Below, piece by piece: positions 10,116-21,916 of a stretch of 64,000 nt of DNA. Source of the stretch: Conchocele bisecta (Eukaryota > Mollusca > Bivalvia > Lucinida > Thyasiridae); assembly GCA_029237695.1 (NCBI GenBank), contig CM055278.1:73709188-73773187 (forward strand), in the 5' to 3' direction. The position numbers were made by a program, and so were the translations under genes. The notes beneath the pieces were generated by a model. It had not been told where the DNA came from. It saw only the letters and a list, made by a program, of their open reading frames with translations, and did no database searches. Numbering within the stretch: the stretch's first letter is position 1; each line of letters starts with the position of its first letter.

Positions 10116-10976
10116 GATATTTTCATACATAGATGCTAAAACTAGGATTGCTATAACATACACTCGGACCTATACATGTGTAGCAATTATCCCATTATTG
10201 TTGTGTTAATTGTAACATTCGGAATACGCTTGTAGGCGTATGCAGTTTTGAAATATTTTATCATATTTCTTAACGAAAGTATACGTTACCACTCATTTGA
10301 AGAAATTAAGAATTTATTTGAAATTTTCCCTCAGTAAAATTGATAAAATCTTTGGACTAGAATACAGGCCTCAACAAATGTTTAATTTTTCGCCCGTCCA
10401 GATTGGATTTCAACTCATACATTCATACATGTTTTAATGTTTATGCTGCACGTTCTCTTCAAATTACCACTAGTCCAATCAAAAATTCACTCGCCAATAT
10501 GAGCGCACAAGTGGATTGGTTGAGGCGTTTGTTGCCAATTGGGTCCCAAAAGGGTCCCAATTGGCTGTTAGTCCTTGAATATTTGCGGATCAAGCCGCTA
10601 TATGGCACACCTGGGTAGAACCAGCCAGCTAGTAGAGCTCGACATACAATTGTATTTCATAAACCGTGCCGGGATCGTAACCTCTCGGCTACAATTCCAC
10701 TCTCAATCATCCAGATCAAAAATTCACCCGCCAATATGAGCGTGTGCACGAGTATATTTGTCAAGGCCTGGGTTAACTGCAACATACCTGGACAGAAATC
10801 CTTATGTATCCAAGTACTGGAGGAATGACTCTGTCTATCACTGATCCAATCTCCCACTGGGCCAGACTTGACCCACTGCATGTGAAAAACACTGGCTTGC
10901 CATTTATCCCAGAGGAACATCACAGGAGAAAAGTCATTTTATGATGCATGCAGTGTTTTATCTACCAGTTTGAGTT
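10116..10976. repeat. Fragments of several dispersed repeats
   Basis: 10210-10300 resembles the left half of MITE family A. 10480-10510 and 10715-10745 share 'aaaattcacycgccaatatg', a short direct duplication. 10660-10720 resembles the minus-strand SINE head. No gene was recognised. Confidence 0.4.
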
Positions 10977-11004
10977 GGTGAGGCAAATTGGTCTCTTCTG
11001 AAAA

Positions 11005-11100
11005 CAAGATGACTGCGGCCCGGATGTGTATATCGAAAAACTGTAACCAATCAATGTGCCGACTATATTGCGCTGTCCGCAGGTGCGTCATCTTATGGAA
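11005..11100 (+). mobile_element. Fragment of a Helentron-like 3' end
   Basis: 'tgccgactatattgcgctgt' followed by ccgcaggtgcg resembles the 3' terminal blocks at 14145-14190, 24505 and 24615. The tandem repeats that normally precede it are absent. Confidence 0.35.
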
Positions 11101-11282
11101 AAATACGGTAATAAAATTTCTGAATTTCGGTGTGTGTCACACTAGTAAATAAATTACTGTACATGTATACGGGTCATCAGATGTGAACAAGTATCAATTC
11201 TCATAAATACATATATGTCTGATACAATTACAGTAGTATGATAATGAACATTGGGAAAGTTTTTTGTTGCTATTTTCTCTAT

Positions 11283-11375
11283 TTATGTTCGAAAGTATAT
11301 GTTGTTACCACTCATTTGAACCGTCTCGATGAGACGGTTCAAATGAGTGGTAGCAACATATACATTTATATAGAA
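11283..11375. mobile_element. Core of MITE family A
   Basis: This is a near-perfect palindrome with 'gtatatgttgttaccactca' arms and the centre gaaccgtctcgatgagacgg. The outer ends are diverged and I could not place the TTAA flanks. Confidence 0.8.
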
Positions 11376-11496
11376 ATAAACAAAATGATTTGATTGTTTC
11401 AATGTTACAGTACAGGACTTCTATGGCATAAGCTGTTTGTGATCACGATAGCCCCAGATCAGTATTAACATGTCACAGATGTTAGAACATAAACGC

Positions 11497-11853
11497 ATCA
11501 AACTGGAAATGTGGCCTGTCGGCACACGAATACCACCACTGGCAGCCAAAGAAAACGAGGCATTTTTGATTATAAGCCATTTAGCCGAGCGTTAAGGTTT
11601 CAAACGCACCAAGTATGTGACCTTGACCCTGGGCTTAGCAGGGACAGGACGTATGTGGATTTGTCACAGGGTGGTAGAGGATCATTGGAGCAATGTGTGT
11701 GTGAAAAAGTGAAGCAGATCCGAGCAAGGAAACAGAAATAATAAGCCATTTACCTGAGCGTTAAGGTTTTGGGAAGGACGTATGTATGTTCGTACATACG
11801 CACACCGGTAACACTATATGCCCCCCTCACCATTCGGTGGCGGGGGCATGAAA
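11497..11853 (+). mobile_element. Short Helentron-like element (epsilon type)
   Basis: The 5' end 'aactggaaatgtggcctgtc' matches 29465 and 17113. One central unit has the common text 'gaccttgaccctgggcttag' and 'gatttgtcacagggtggtag'. The 3' end is a 14-bp stem (atgcccccctcacc / ggtggcgggggcat) with a 4-base loop. In the 29.5-kb relative the 5' box aatgcccccgc is complementary to the right arm. Confidence 0.75.
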
Positions 11854-12155
11854 ATGTACGGTATGTAATTTAAACAAACTGAAAGAAACTAATTACAATG
11901 TATATGTAATTACATCACTTAGCAACATTACCTTTGATTACAAGGTAAATTTACTTCTGTATCCGCAGTGAACGTAACAGTGATTAATACACGAGATACT
12001 GGTAAACACGACTAACAATTACACCACCAAATTACCCACCATCTGATAGGTATAATCTTACACATTACAGAGACATTTATCGATTCTCACTGGACCGTAT
12101 CGACACATCATACCAAACATCTTGACAACAAAGAGACGGCCTGAACAATCATGCA
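11854..12155. other. Intergenic, nothing recognised
   Basis: AT-rich sequence with no convincing ORF, repeat or RNA gene seen. Confidence 0.5.
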
Positions 12156-12159
12156 TTAA

Positions 12160-12380
12160 CCCTTTCAACACCACAGGCCTGTATAGTGGTATTGGAAAAA
12201 CATGTAGATCCAGATGAGCCGTCTCATCAGGATCTGCACTTTTTGCAAGTAATTTTCTTATTTTTCTGAATCAAACCCCATTTTCATAAATGGACTTGTC
12301 TGAAAATCATTTTATAACGATCGGATTGGTAGGAAAATTAACATATCACAGTCCATTCCAGTTATTTAGGGGTGAAAGGG
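12160..12380. mobile_element. Palindromic MITE, family C, TTAA-flanked
   Basis: TTAA occurs at 12156-12159 and 12381-12384, and the ends are CCCTTTCA / TGAAAGGG. The central dyad is 'gtagatccagatgagccgtc' facing 'tcatcaggatctgc'. Other copies are at 15437-15663, 37119-37346, 37996-38838 (nested) and 49808-50002. Confidence 0.9.
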
Positions 12381-12408
12381 TTAAGATCATTTGTAAGCGG
12401 CATACAAG

Positions 12409-13276
12409 CACAGGTGGTAGACTCGGACCTAGGACACCAAAAAAATGCCTATTAAAAAAATCCAATTACCCCACCCACTTGGTCTCGTACATTACCATCT
12501 TCTATTTATATAGAAAGGTGGGTAAGAATATGGCTATTATAGAAAGAGCCCTCTCTTTTCCGATTCGCACAAACACAATAAACATCGATTAAATGTATGA
12601 AATATGTCTCGATAAAGGTATTAGGTGTGTGAATATACTCACTTCAAATCGCTGTTTCAAGCATTTATTGAGTTATTCGCGTTTTGATTACCCCATCCAA
12701 AGCGAAAGTTGCGTGTATGAAAGAATCTCACACAGACTCGGAGGCCGTCCGGCGTGGATTATCGATCATATTTGGCCGATAGCTGATCGCCAGCTCAAAC
12801 TAATGACGTGAACGATCAAAATTGGACGAACTTTGTATGGTTGGAGTTGCTAATGTATATGGTCATGGTGCACGACTTTAGTTTGAGCTGGCGATCAGTT
12901 ATTGGTTAAATAGGACCGATAATCCACGCCGGACGGCCTCCGATTCTGTGAGATTGTTTCGTACACGCAAATTTTGCTTTGGATGGGGTATACAAAATGC
13001 GAATAACTGAATAAATGCTGGAAACAGCGATTTGAAGTGAATATATTCACACACCTAATACCTTTATCGATTGCCAGAGACAGAAGTCATACATTTAATC
13101 GATGTTTATTGTGTTTGTGCGAGCCGGAAAAGAGAGGGCTCTTTCTATTAATAGCCATATTGATACTCACCTTTATAAATAGAATATGGTACTGTACGAG
13201 ACCAAGTGGGTGGGGTAATGGGATTTTTTTTAATAGGCATTTTTTTTGTGTCGTAGGTCCGAGTCTTCCACCTGTG
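12409..13276. mobile_element. 868-bp foldback element with 8-bp target duplication
   Basis: The two ~400-bp arms (12409-12808 and about 12885-13276) are near-perfect inverted copies; the termini are cacaggtgg and ccacctgtg. The direct repeat CATACAAG lies exactly outside each end (12401-12408, 13277-13284). The spacer is about 80 bp. A 219-bp relative with the same ends is at 37693-37911. An 8-bp duplication is typical of hAT and some other cut-and-paste superfamilies. Short ORFs inside are arm translations. Confidence 0.92.
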
Positions 13277-13352
13277 CATACAAGTACACGAAGATCATAC
13301 ATGTACACAGTTGAATAATAAAGATGTAATTTACAACTGGATAGTATAATAT

Positions 13353-14190
13353 ACAAGAATTCCGCCACGGAAGCGGTGTCGCGCCTGCCGAGGCATTTGA
13401 CTGTGAACATCACAAGTAAATAAATGACCTTAACCTTGAGAATTTGGATGTGGGGGTGTGCGTAATGAAGCATCATCCCTAGACAAATATTGATGTGTGA
13501 AATATTATCAAAGTCTGGCAAGGGGTTAAAGAGATAGTGTGAAAAAACAATAACTTTAACGCATTTCTGTTACAAAACCGGTGAACATTACAAGTAAATA
13601 AATTACCTTGACCTTGAGAATTTGGATGTGGGGGTGTGCGTAATGAGGCATCATCATCCCTAGACAAACATTGATGTGAAATATTATCAATGTCTGGCAA
13701 GGGGTTAAAGAGATATTGTGAAAAAACAATAACTTTTAAGGCATTTCTGTTACAAAACCGGTGAACATTACAAGTAAATAAATGACCTTGAGAATTTGGA
13801 TGTGGGGGTGTGCGTAATGAAGCATCATCCCTAGACGAACATTGATGTCAAATATTATCAAAGTCTGGCAAGGGGTTAAAGAGATATTGTGAAAAAACAA
13901 TAACTTTAACGCATTCCTGTTACAAAACCGGTGAACATTACAAGTAAATAAATGACCTTGACCTTGAGGATTTGGATGTGGGGGTGTGCGTAGTGAAGCA
14001 TCATCCCATGACAAACATTGATGTGAAATATTATCAATGTCTGACAAGGGGTTAAAGAGATATTGTGAAGAAACAATAACTTTTAACGCATTTGCCTTAC
14101 AAAAAACCCAGACGACGCGGATGACGACCGACGATGGAAAAAGCGCCGACTATAGTCGCGCCTCTGCTAAAGCAGGCGCGACAAAAACTA
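13353..14190 (+). mobile_element. Helentron-like element (zeta type) with four ~175-bp tandem repeats
   Basis: The 5' end is acaagaattccgccacggaa followed by gtcgcgcctgcc. Four units of about 170-178 bp start near 'aaataaatgaccttgacctt' and end near 'gaacattacaag'. The 3' end has 'gacgacgcggatgacgac' then the hairpin tcgcgcctctgc-taaa-gcaggcgcga. The 5' box gtcgcgcctgc is complementary to the 3' arm gcaggcgcgac (11 bp). A second, older copy is at 44003-45362. Confidence 0.85.
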
Positions 14191-14490
14191 TGGATGAATT
14201 ATAACCAGCATAGGCCCTGACCAGACTGCGCCTAGGCTGGTTGCGAATGTATGAACGTACATTGTATCCGCCGACGAAACAAACATCAAATACGACACTA
14301 TATACAATAATATGTACGACAGGTAACGTGTTGACAGGTGGAGACATAAATTAATTTACACGACCTTCCATCAAATGTTACATACCGAGATACAACAGAA
14401 ATGGCTGGACCTGACAATGTCAAAACCGCCCTTCAAAACTGTTGTGCCGAGCACGAGCCCAGGTTGACATTTTCTCAACACAAACTGCCC
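14191..14490. other. Intergenic, nothing recognised
   Basis: No supported gene or clear repeat was seen. Confidence 0.45.
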
Positions 14491-14494
14491 TTAA

Positions 14495-14702
14495 CCCTCA
14501 CAATGCTGAATTAATTTGTGTCGTCTGCTGACTATTTTTTATTTTTCCATTGTTCTCATCAAAAACTTGGTTTGGCAGCACTTTAGAATCATTTCCAATG
14601 AAAATGATACTAAAATGCTGCCAAACCATGTTTTTACTGAGAGAAAAGACAAAATATGAATTATCAGCAGACGACTATTTTCGGTTCCCCGCATTCTAAG
14701 GG
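14495..14702. mobile_element. Palindromic MITE, family B, TTAA-flanked
   Basis: TTAA occurs at 14491-14494 and 14703-14706; the ends are CCCTCA..AAGGG. The inner arms carry 'gtcgtctgctgac' and its complement 'gtcagcagacgac'-like text, and the centre is 'tagaatcatttccaatgaaa'. Copies are at 42642-42849, 48803-48993 and 52259-52461; one at 39974 is interrupted. Confidence 0.88.
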
Positions 14703-14706
14703 TTAA

Positions 14707-15092
14707 AGGCCCTCAGATGTGGATGAAATATGAGAAAAACAGTTAGTAAAAGATAATTTATCGGTGGATTACTGGTATTCTGTGTTTTCAGAAAATACAA
14801 GTATTATGATCCTATGAGTGACCTGAAAAACAAAAAACGTGGGAATGGGATGAGCTACATGTATGTCGTGGGAATGAGATGGCAAACTTGTGAGAACAAG
14901 ATAGAAACAAAACTGTGCATGTCCTTTTAAGCTGCCATAGAAATCTTCCGAGGGATAATCTGACAAAAAAGCACCATCATGGAACCAGAGAGACCAACAA
15001 CAAGATTAATGACAGTGTAGATCCTGATCAGACTGTATTAGTGTGCAGTCTGATCTGGATCTACCCTGGTCGCTATTGTCACAAGGCTGATA
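14707..15092. repeat. Mostly unassigned; short repeat at 15005-15075
   Basis: 15005-15075 carries 'gtagatcctgatcagactgt' and an inverted 'cagtctgatctggatctacc', a block shared with other repeats. No gene was seen. Confidence 0.4.
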
Positions 15093-15308
15093 TATGAGAC
15101 AAGAAGTGATTTTGTGATCCTAGAAGATGTGCAATTTTGAATGAAAAATATTTACAAAGTTTATGATTTTTACTTACATGAAGTTGAAAGTGGACAAAAT
15201 TTCATAGCAAATTTCTACATCATTTACGGAAAATATCATACATTTTGTAAATAAATACATTAAAAATCCCACAACTAATATAAAGGTACAAAATCACACG
15301 TCTCGTCT
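15093..15308. mobile_element. Palindromic MITE, family M
   Basis: The ends are 'gagacaagaagtgattttgt' and 'acaaaatcacacgtctcgtc', inverted. Inner arms contain aaatatttacaaa. A second copy is at 39028-39295. Confidence 0.65.
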
Positions 15309-15436
15309 CGTATAAGAAAACAAGGTCTCTTGGTCGGACTCCACTGATAACAAGTAGACCACCTCCTCACTAACCTTGGAAGATCCAAGTTACACTTCAC
15401 AGGCACTTCAATAACAGAGTATGTGTTGTTGATTAC

Positions 15437-15663
15437 GCTAACCCCATCACCCCTAAGTAACTGGAATGGGTTTTGATATGTTAATTTTGTAGCAAATCTA
15501 ATCATCACAAAACAGTTTCAGACTAGTCCATTTATGAAAAAGGGGTGTTTTTGTTTTCAAAAACATGAAAATTACTTGCAAAAAGTGCAGATCGTGATGA
15601 GACGGCTCATACGGGTCTGCACTGTTTGCATAAACCGATATAGCGGGCTTTCGGGTTCAAAGG
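15437..15663. mobile_element. MITE family C copy, left end diverged
   Basis: The right end is aaaggg with TTAA at 15664-15667. Inside are 'tgcagatcgtgatgagacgg' and its partner 'gggtctgcac'. It preserves the uninterrupted 'gcaaaaagtgcagatc', used to read the nested insertion at 38471. Confidence 0.8.
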
Positions 15664-15713
15664 GTTAACATGATCGGCTGATTCATGAAAATGTATTGTA
15701 CTGATTCTAATAT

Positions 15714-15895
15714 GTGGCCGTGACTGGAGAAGTGGTGGTTATTTGATTTGTGCACACTCCTGAAGCATAACAATCTGTATTGCTTGATAGAAGAATGGCA
15801 GGTGTTTGTTTCATTGATGGAATGGCGAACAGAACAGATCCTGATCTACACTGGTCACAAAACTCATAAGCCCCATTCATCCACATATATGTAAC
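15714..15895. mobile_element. MITE family L copy, right end truncated
   Basis: It starts after AT with 'gtggccgtgactggagaagt' and ends near 'cataagccccattcatccac', short of the full inverted end. Confidence 0.6.
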
Positions 15896-15984
15896 TGCTA
15901 TATCTCACTTATAATGGGGGGAAATGCCCACAAAATCTGAAATTGTCCCCCTTGAGATTTACGTCCCAGCAACATCTACAGTCA

Positions 15985-16392
15985 CAGAGCTCCAGATAAG
16001 CTGTGTATTTGCGTAAATACCCAATTAAAATTGCCAAAAACCCAATTGAGATCAGAAGTAGCGAGTATCAAAAAGCAATAACAAATTTGTGGTACCTTTA
16101 TCATGCTACAGAAAACAATAAACAGACCACAAATATAGCATATTTGTCTTATTTTCCATGAAAACACATCTTGGTATTTCATTAGAATTGTCTCCAAGGA
16201 GATAATTCTAATGAAATGCCAAGATATGTTTGCATTTCGAAGCAAAAAATTAAATAATTGCTGTCTGTTGATGTGTAAACAGTACTGTAGTGTGATTTTA
16301 TTTTACCCAATTAAAATATTGGAATACCCAATTGCTTCAAATATGATAAGAGTGAAAATACTCAGTTACTAATTCCTTATCTGGAGACGGTA
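15985..16392. mobile_element. Family G element (cagagctccagataag ends), older copy
   Basis: The left end is cagagctccagataag and the right end 'ccttatctggaga' is diverged. Inside, 16163-16245 is a hairpin with 'catttcattagaattgtctcc'-type arms also found near 29.28 and 49.15 kb. Repeated 'cccaattaaaat' motifs are typical of the family. Confidence 0.65.
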
Positions 16393-16457
16393 CCTCTGTT
16401 TCAAGTCTCATCCAAAATACTAGTGGGATGGAAATACTATGACAGTATTTTTCATAC

Positions 16458-16527
16458 ATAAGGTGGGGATTGAACCCATAATGATATTGAAGTCAGTGCT
16501 AGAACCTCTAGGCCAAACCCCATCCCC
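16458..16527 (-). repeat. tRNA-derived SINE head
   Basis: The minus strand shows 'ggcctagaggttctagcact' as an A-box-like region and 'gggttcaatccccacc' as a strong B box. There is no full cloverleaf. Compare 5502-5571. Confidence 0.6.
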
Positions 16528-16721
16528 CTTGGAACCGAGGCCTCTATGTGACAATGACTGCAGTATGTAGCATAACATATTACCTGATAAATAGAACACC
16601 ATACAGGTGTCTTTTGATATCAAGTTCAGCTACATGTAGGAAACGGTACGAGTCCTCGGTGAGTGTGTTAATTTCTACGCGTTTCTAACCTTGCCTAAAC
16701 TTGGATTTCAAATGACACTAG

Positions 16722-17087
16722 CCTGGGTCCAGTTGTTCAAAACATCTGTTAGCTTAACATACTTTTACATCCTTAACAGTTACAGTTGCTCAAAACCTCT
16801 CGTAGCTTAACAGACTGTTAAATCCTTAACACTGTTAAAAGGGACTAGCCTGGGCCCACTTGCTCACCACCTCTGTTAGCTTAACAGACTGTTTCAGTTA
16901 AGCTAACAGGGGTTTAGAGGAAACATACTGTTAAATACTTTACACCATTAAATGAGACAATAGCTGTCAAAAGCCTGGACCCAGTTGCTCCAAACCTCTG
17001 TTAGCTAACAAGACTATTAATCCTTAACATTGTTAATGATTTAACAGTCTGTTAAGCTAATCAAGGTTTTGAGCAACCAGGCCCTGG
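16722..17087. repeat. Cluster of 'cagttgctcaaaacctctgt' repeats
   Basis: Three to four related units contain 'tgttagcttaacagactgtt', itself palindromic, followed by 'ccttaacactgttaa'. The cluster is bounded by 'gcctgggtccagttg' and an inverted 'gagcaaccaggccc', so it may be one TIR element with internal duplication. Confidence 0.7.
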
Positions 17088-17112
17088 TATTCTCTGCCTC
17101 AATTCCTACACA

Positions 17113-17185
17113 AACTAGAAAATGTGGTCTGTCAACGCAATTAGGTGATTTGAGACTCTTACAAAAACTTCCAAAAAACAAACGG
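17113..17185 (+). mobile_element. 5' end fragment of an epsilon-type Helentron-like element
   Basis: 'aactagaaaatgtggtctgt' matches the 5' termini at 11497 and 29465. It breaks off at 'aacaaacggatggacagaca'. Confidence 0.5.
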
Positions 17186-17198
17186 ATGGACAGACATA

Positions 17199-19158
17199 CC
17201 CGTAGATTCTAATAGACACCCGGGCGTCTATTAGAATCACCACTGGCTCCAAAGTCCAGGGTGGGCGTTTAATAGAGGCAAGTGTTATTCAGCAAAGGGA
17301 AAATGATAAAAAAATATACGATGTTTTGCCATCTGAACAAAAACATAACTAAGGGACGTTACTCTCAAATGCCAGACTTGATTGTACTGTCTGTCAGTTT
17401 ATAAACATTTGGGCCAAGACGTTTTCGGCCCACTCTGGTCATTATGGTAGCCGGTAGAAATGTTAAATTTAATGGTAATGTATATCAAGACAGCGTCAAT
17501 CATTAATGCTGATCAGATTTACGCCTACGGACGTTTCGTCAGCGTCAGCGTTTCGGATCTGTCGGGTTTGAGATGCTTTGAAAATGGCGTCTCCGTAACC
17601 GTGTAAATTCTGATCACCCTGTGCCCGCGCAAATAGCTACTGCTGATGAGGAATTTACTGCGACACCGGAAACAGTCGAATTTCGCTTCCGCTTTTGAAA
17701 GTAGCAATTATGTTTTTTCCCTGATTTTAAAGGAAGTTGCTTTCGAAATACAGTCAGAATTCGTTACAACGGCACACATTACAACAGCATATTCGCCTTC
17801 CGGCACGATACGCCGCCAAACGAATCGGCACGCTCTTTAATCTGTTTGATATACCGGCAAATTCGGCTTCCGGCACCGGCAGAGAAATCCCGCAAACGAA
17901 TACACAATTTAAGTCGTATTTAATGTTCGCTATAACGGCGCCGGTAACCTGTGTAGCTGGTACCAGGACTGTGACCCAGCTCAGTTATCCGGCATCACCG
18001 ATGTTCGGGAACCAGTCGCTAAACAATTTCACGGCTGATTAACACGATGTCATAAATCGCGTCAATTAACAATGTGTCGGTCTGTATATTGTCACAAATA
18101 CTCGACCGCGTGCCTTTGTCCACATATAATTAAGGATTATTGCTGTGATGTATTATTTTGCCAAACAAAAATTAGGAAAATAAATTAACAGTTAGCAACA
18201 TAGTCTCTGGGCCGAGTTCTCGTTGGGGCGAAATGAAATACTGAAAGGGATACAACTCTGTATGTTATTGTTTCGTATTTTCATAAATGTTAGCATGTAA
18301 ATAAAAACAAACTGTTCATTTAAATGTGTTTCTTTTCTTTATGCACTTGTTTGCGAATTTCTAACAATAAAGAAACAACGTTCACATATAATCCGGTAGT
18401 CACGTGTCTACGTAATTACCAATTATCACACGAGGTTCGCATGCAACCTTGACCTTGTCAAACATCGGATTATTATTGAATGTTGTTTGTTTCATTGATA
18501 TAAATTTGTATACATATGCATTGATTTATCAACGAGGTGATAAATAAGTATTTAATTCAGCACATATCGCGCCGATAATGCCGAATTACGCTAACATAAA
18601 TTGACAACAAATAACATCGCTACAATGCGTGGTAGCCAATTCCCGACAGATACCAATTCCCGACAGATAACAATTACCGGAATCGGACGGAAAAAATCCC
18701 CGATTCGTTATACCGGCAGATTCGTTATAGCGGCAGATTCATCTCAAACGAACTATGCCGTTGTAACGAATTCTGACTGTAATGGAAAGAAAAAAAATCT
18801 AATTGGACAATTAGCTCCGATTTTGTTTCAAGTCTGTACTGGGCGTTTATTACAGGCACTAATTTCGTGAAAATCGGCCATAAAATGTGCCATTTTCAAC
18901 GTAAAAAGTGGGGGGTGGGCGTCTATTAGAATCTTTACGGTATGTTTTTTCCCCGATTTTAAAGGAAGTTGCTTTTGAAATAATGGAAAGAAAAAAATCT
19001 AATTGGACAATTAGCTCCGATTTTGTTTCAAGTCGGCACTGGGCGCTTATTAGAGGCACTAATTTCGTGAAAATCGGCCAAAAAATGTGTCATTTTCAAC
19101 GTAAAAAGTGGGGGGTGGGCGTCTATTAGAGCATGGGCGTCTATTAGAATCTTTACAG
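17199..19158. mobile_element. 2-kb mariner-like TIR element with TA flanks
   Basis: The left end is 'cccgtagattctaatagac' and the right end 'gtctattagaatctttacag', each next to TA. TA duplication with CAG/CCG-type ends fits Tc1/mariner non-autonomous elements. Two ~190-bp direct repeats lie at the right (18755-18945 and 18950-19140), each containing 'aaggaagttgcttttgaaat' or neighbours and 'gggggtgggcgtctattaga'. The interior has an AT-rich, 'ataccggc'-containing region and no transposase I recognise. Confidence 0.7.
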
Positions 19159-19212
19159 TATAGGGCGAAACCAATAGGGCACCGCCAAATCTTGGCGGGG
19201 CCCTAATAACTA

Positions 19213-19234
19213 CTTATATATATATATATATAGT
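19213..19234. repeat. (TA)n microsatellite
   Basis: A short run of about 10 TA units. Confidence 0.9.
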
Positions 19235-19651
19235 AATTTCCAATAACCTCCGAAGGGAAGCACATTTAATACACATTATTTTAATAAAAAGAGTGACTTT
19301 TAAAACAATGTATACTTAATTACTTATATATACACTGTAACTATCAAAGTACATATGTATAACCATGCAAAACAGTTTAAATATCCCAAATTACCAAATC
19401 CATTATTAACAATAAAGTGCAATGACCTGCTAAAATTCCAATATAAAATATCCATAAAAACGAATAACATTCATAAAAACGCAATTTCACCAAACTAAGA
19501 GTGGTATGCATAAATTATGATAATTTTCCTCGGCCTGTCAGAAAAACTACAACGAGTAACTGTGTGTGGACATGATGTATGCACTACTACATGTATGATC
19601 AACATTTGCTGTAAATGCAGTGTTCTCCGCTGTCAGAAAGCATACTGTAAG

Positions 19652-19843
19652 CAGAGCTCCAGTTAAGGTGCGTAATTTGACTAACTTGGGGTGAAATTTT
19701 GTTTATTTCTTCATCAAAAACGGCAAGTTGGGAGTCCTTTAGAATCGTCTCAATGAGACGATTCTAAAGCACTCCCAACTTGCCATTTTTGATGGAGAAA
19801 TAAGAAATTTACCTCCAAATTACGCACCTTAACTGGAGCTCTG
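19652..19843. mobile_element. Family G palindrome with 6-bp target duplication
   Basis: The ends are cagagctccagttaaggtgc and its complement, and the centre is 'tttagaatcgtctcaatgag' facing its complement. TGTAAG lies directly outside both ends (19646-19651, 19844-19849). Confidence 0.88.
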
Positions 19844-19904
19844 TGTAAGGTGGTGGCATTTTGAAAATATAAATTCTAATTTATTATCCCACTTGCCTTG
19901 CAAA

Positions 19905-20440
19905 AATGGGTTATACATTTGTAGGGATGCAAAAGTCATCCATCTGTCTGTCCTTCACATTTTCCATTCTGCTATAACTATTTAGTGTAAAGCAAATGGC
20001 TTGAAGCTTCACATGCATGTTTATCATCATCCATATTTTCATTCCCCGACCCACCCATGCACAAGGTCAAATAACTTTGAGATTTCCAGTTACGTAGATG
20101 TGTACACGTTTCTACATTCTGCTATAACTTCTTTACCATATAAATGATTAGCTTGAAACCTCTATGCATGTTTACCATCAACCAAATTTTAATTCCCCGC
20201 CCCATTCATGCCCAAGGTCAAATAACGTTAACATTTCCGGTTCATTAGAGGTGTGCGCGTTTCTCCATTCTGCTATAACTTCTTTACTACTGTATGAATG
20301 ATTGGCGTGAAACTTCATCCATTTTCATTTCCTGCCACATTCATGCTCACCCCAATCCCAAGGTTCAGCCAGTTTACTTTGAAATTTCAGTTCTGTAGAT
20401 TTTAATCAGACAATCCAACCAACCACAGCAATGGGAACAT
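19905..20440 (-). mobile_element. Helentron-like tandem units (minus orientation), ~130 bp
   Basis: Three diverged units carry 'ccattctgctataacttctt' followed by 'catgtttaccatcaaccaaa' and 'cccaaggtcaaataac'. They read on the minus strand like the 'ggtcaagg' arrays elsewhere. Clear termini are not seen. Confidence 0.55.
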
Positions 20441-20586
20441 TGTTATTGTTTATTATTAGAGGCTACAGAAATAAAGACATAAACGTCATCTAACTACATG
20501 TAACATACCTATTGCACAGGTTGAAGTAATATGGAGCATATGGAGGGAGTAAAAAAAATGTTTAGCTTATTTTTTTTCTTCATTTA

Positions 20587-21913
20587 GGCCAGTTTTTTTT
20601 TATTAGTTGGTTTACAGATCCGCCGACCCGATTTTTTGACAATGTGGAAAAAAATAAAAAAATTTAATTCCCGATTTTTTTTTAGATTTTTTTTACCTCC
20701 GATCAAAAAAAAAAAAAAAAAAAAAAAAGAAAAGAGAAAAGTAAGTGGCGGAAACCAGATCTTAGCAGCAGCGACAACAACAACAACCTGCGAATGGACG
20801 ATTCGATATGATTTGATATATCTCCAATATGATTTGATATATCTCCGTTTCAGATTGAATGCAAAAATTCAAAACCTTAACGCTCAGGTAAATGGCCTAT
20901 ATTTTCTGTTTTCTTGCTCCGATGTGCTTCATATTGCATGTATGCGTTCTTCCTAGGGTCCTCTACCGCCCTGCCACAAATCCACACTCGTGCCACCCCC
21001 ACTGATATTCGTTTCAACTATATCGCGCCGCTCGTTGTCTTGTATTTAATTATACCAGATACGGTATTAATATGTACGCATTACGCAACCCATTCACAGT
21101 GATCAACATTCAACAGTATGTGAATATGAAACTGAGTTGCTATGTAGAATATAAAGAAACTTGCTGAACTGACTCCCTACGTTAACCGACAAACTCTTGG
21201 TCCGAGACGATGCCGGTTAACACAAGTTTCACTCTATCACAATCACTGGCCTTTTTGTTTTTTACCGACCACAAACCGACCCAACCATGAGCCTTAAAAA
21301 GGTGAACCGACCCAACCAAGTGCCTTAAAAAGGTGATTTTTATGGTGTTCGGACCGTCCGTCTGTCCGTCACACGTTCGGTTAACCACTTCGTAACAGTT
21401 TCTCAAACCGGCCATATCTTCTACATAAGTTGCTCAAGTTCTTCAATATTTCAACACATCATTCATTGGTATGTGTGCTATACCTGCCTTGCCATACTTT
21501 ATATTACCTTGACCTTTTGACCTTCACAGGGCTGCTGAAAGGACTTAGCAATTTCGGTTAACCAGTTTGTCACAGTTTCTCAAATTGGCCATAGCATCTA
21601 CATAAGTTGCTTAACTGCTTCAATATTTCCATACTTCATTCATTTGCATGTATGCTACACCTGCCTTGCCATACTACATATGACCTTCACCCTTTGACTT
21701 AACACTTTTGGTTCACCCGTTTGTCAGTTTCTTCAATATGCCGCCGGTGGCATCCGCGTGACAGACTTTTTTTTTATTTCCCCGATCGACCCAACCCTGT
21801 GCCAAAAAGAATAAAAAACTTGAAAAAACTTTTTTTTTCTTTTTTTTTCCGACCGACCGACCCGATCTCGCGGAAAAAAAATCCGTAAACCAACAAATAA
21901 AAAAAAACTGGCC
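20587..21913. mobile_element. Harbinger-like 1.3-kb TIR element, TTA target duplication
   Basis: TTA lies at 20584-20586 and 21914-21916. The ends read ggccagttttttttt and its complement, continuing inward as 'gttggtttac' on both sides. A 3-bp TWA duplication and GG-type ends are typical of PIF/Harbinger. The interior has a poly-A run (20706-20728), a fragment with 'ccttaacgctcaggtaaatg' (minus-strand Helentron repeat), and two ~180-bp repeats at 21360-21690 ('ttggccatagcatctacata'). Confidence 0.8.
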
Positions 21914-21916
21914 TTA

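Noticed and set aside
13087..13521. 144-aa minus-strand ORF
   Set aside because: It spans the right arm of the 868-bp palindrome and the start of a Helentron-like array, so it crosses element boundaries and shows no domain.
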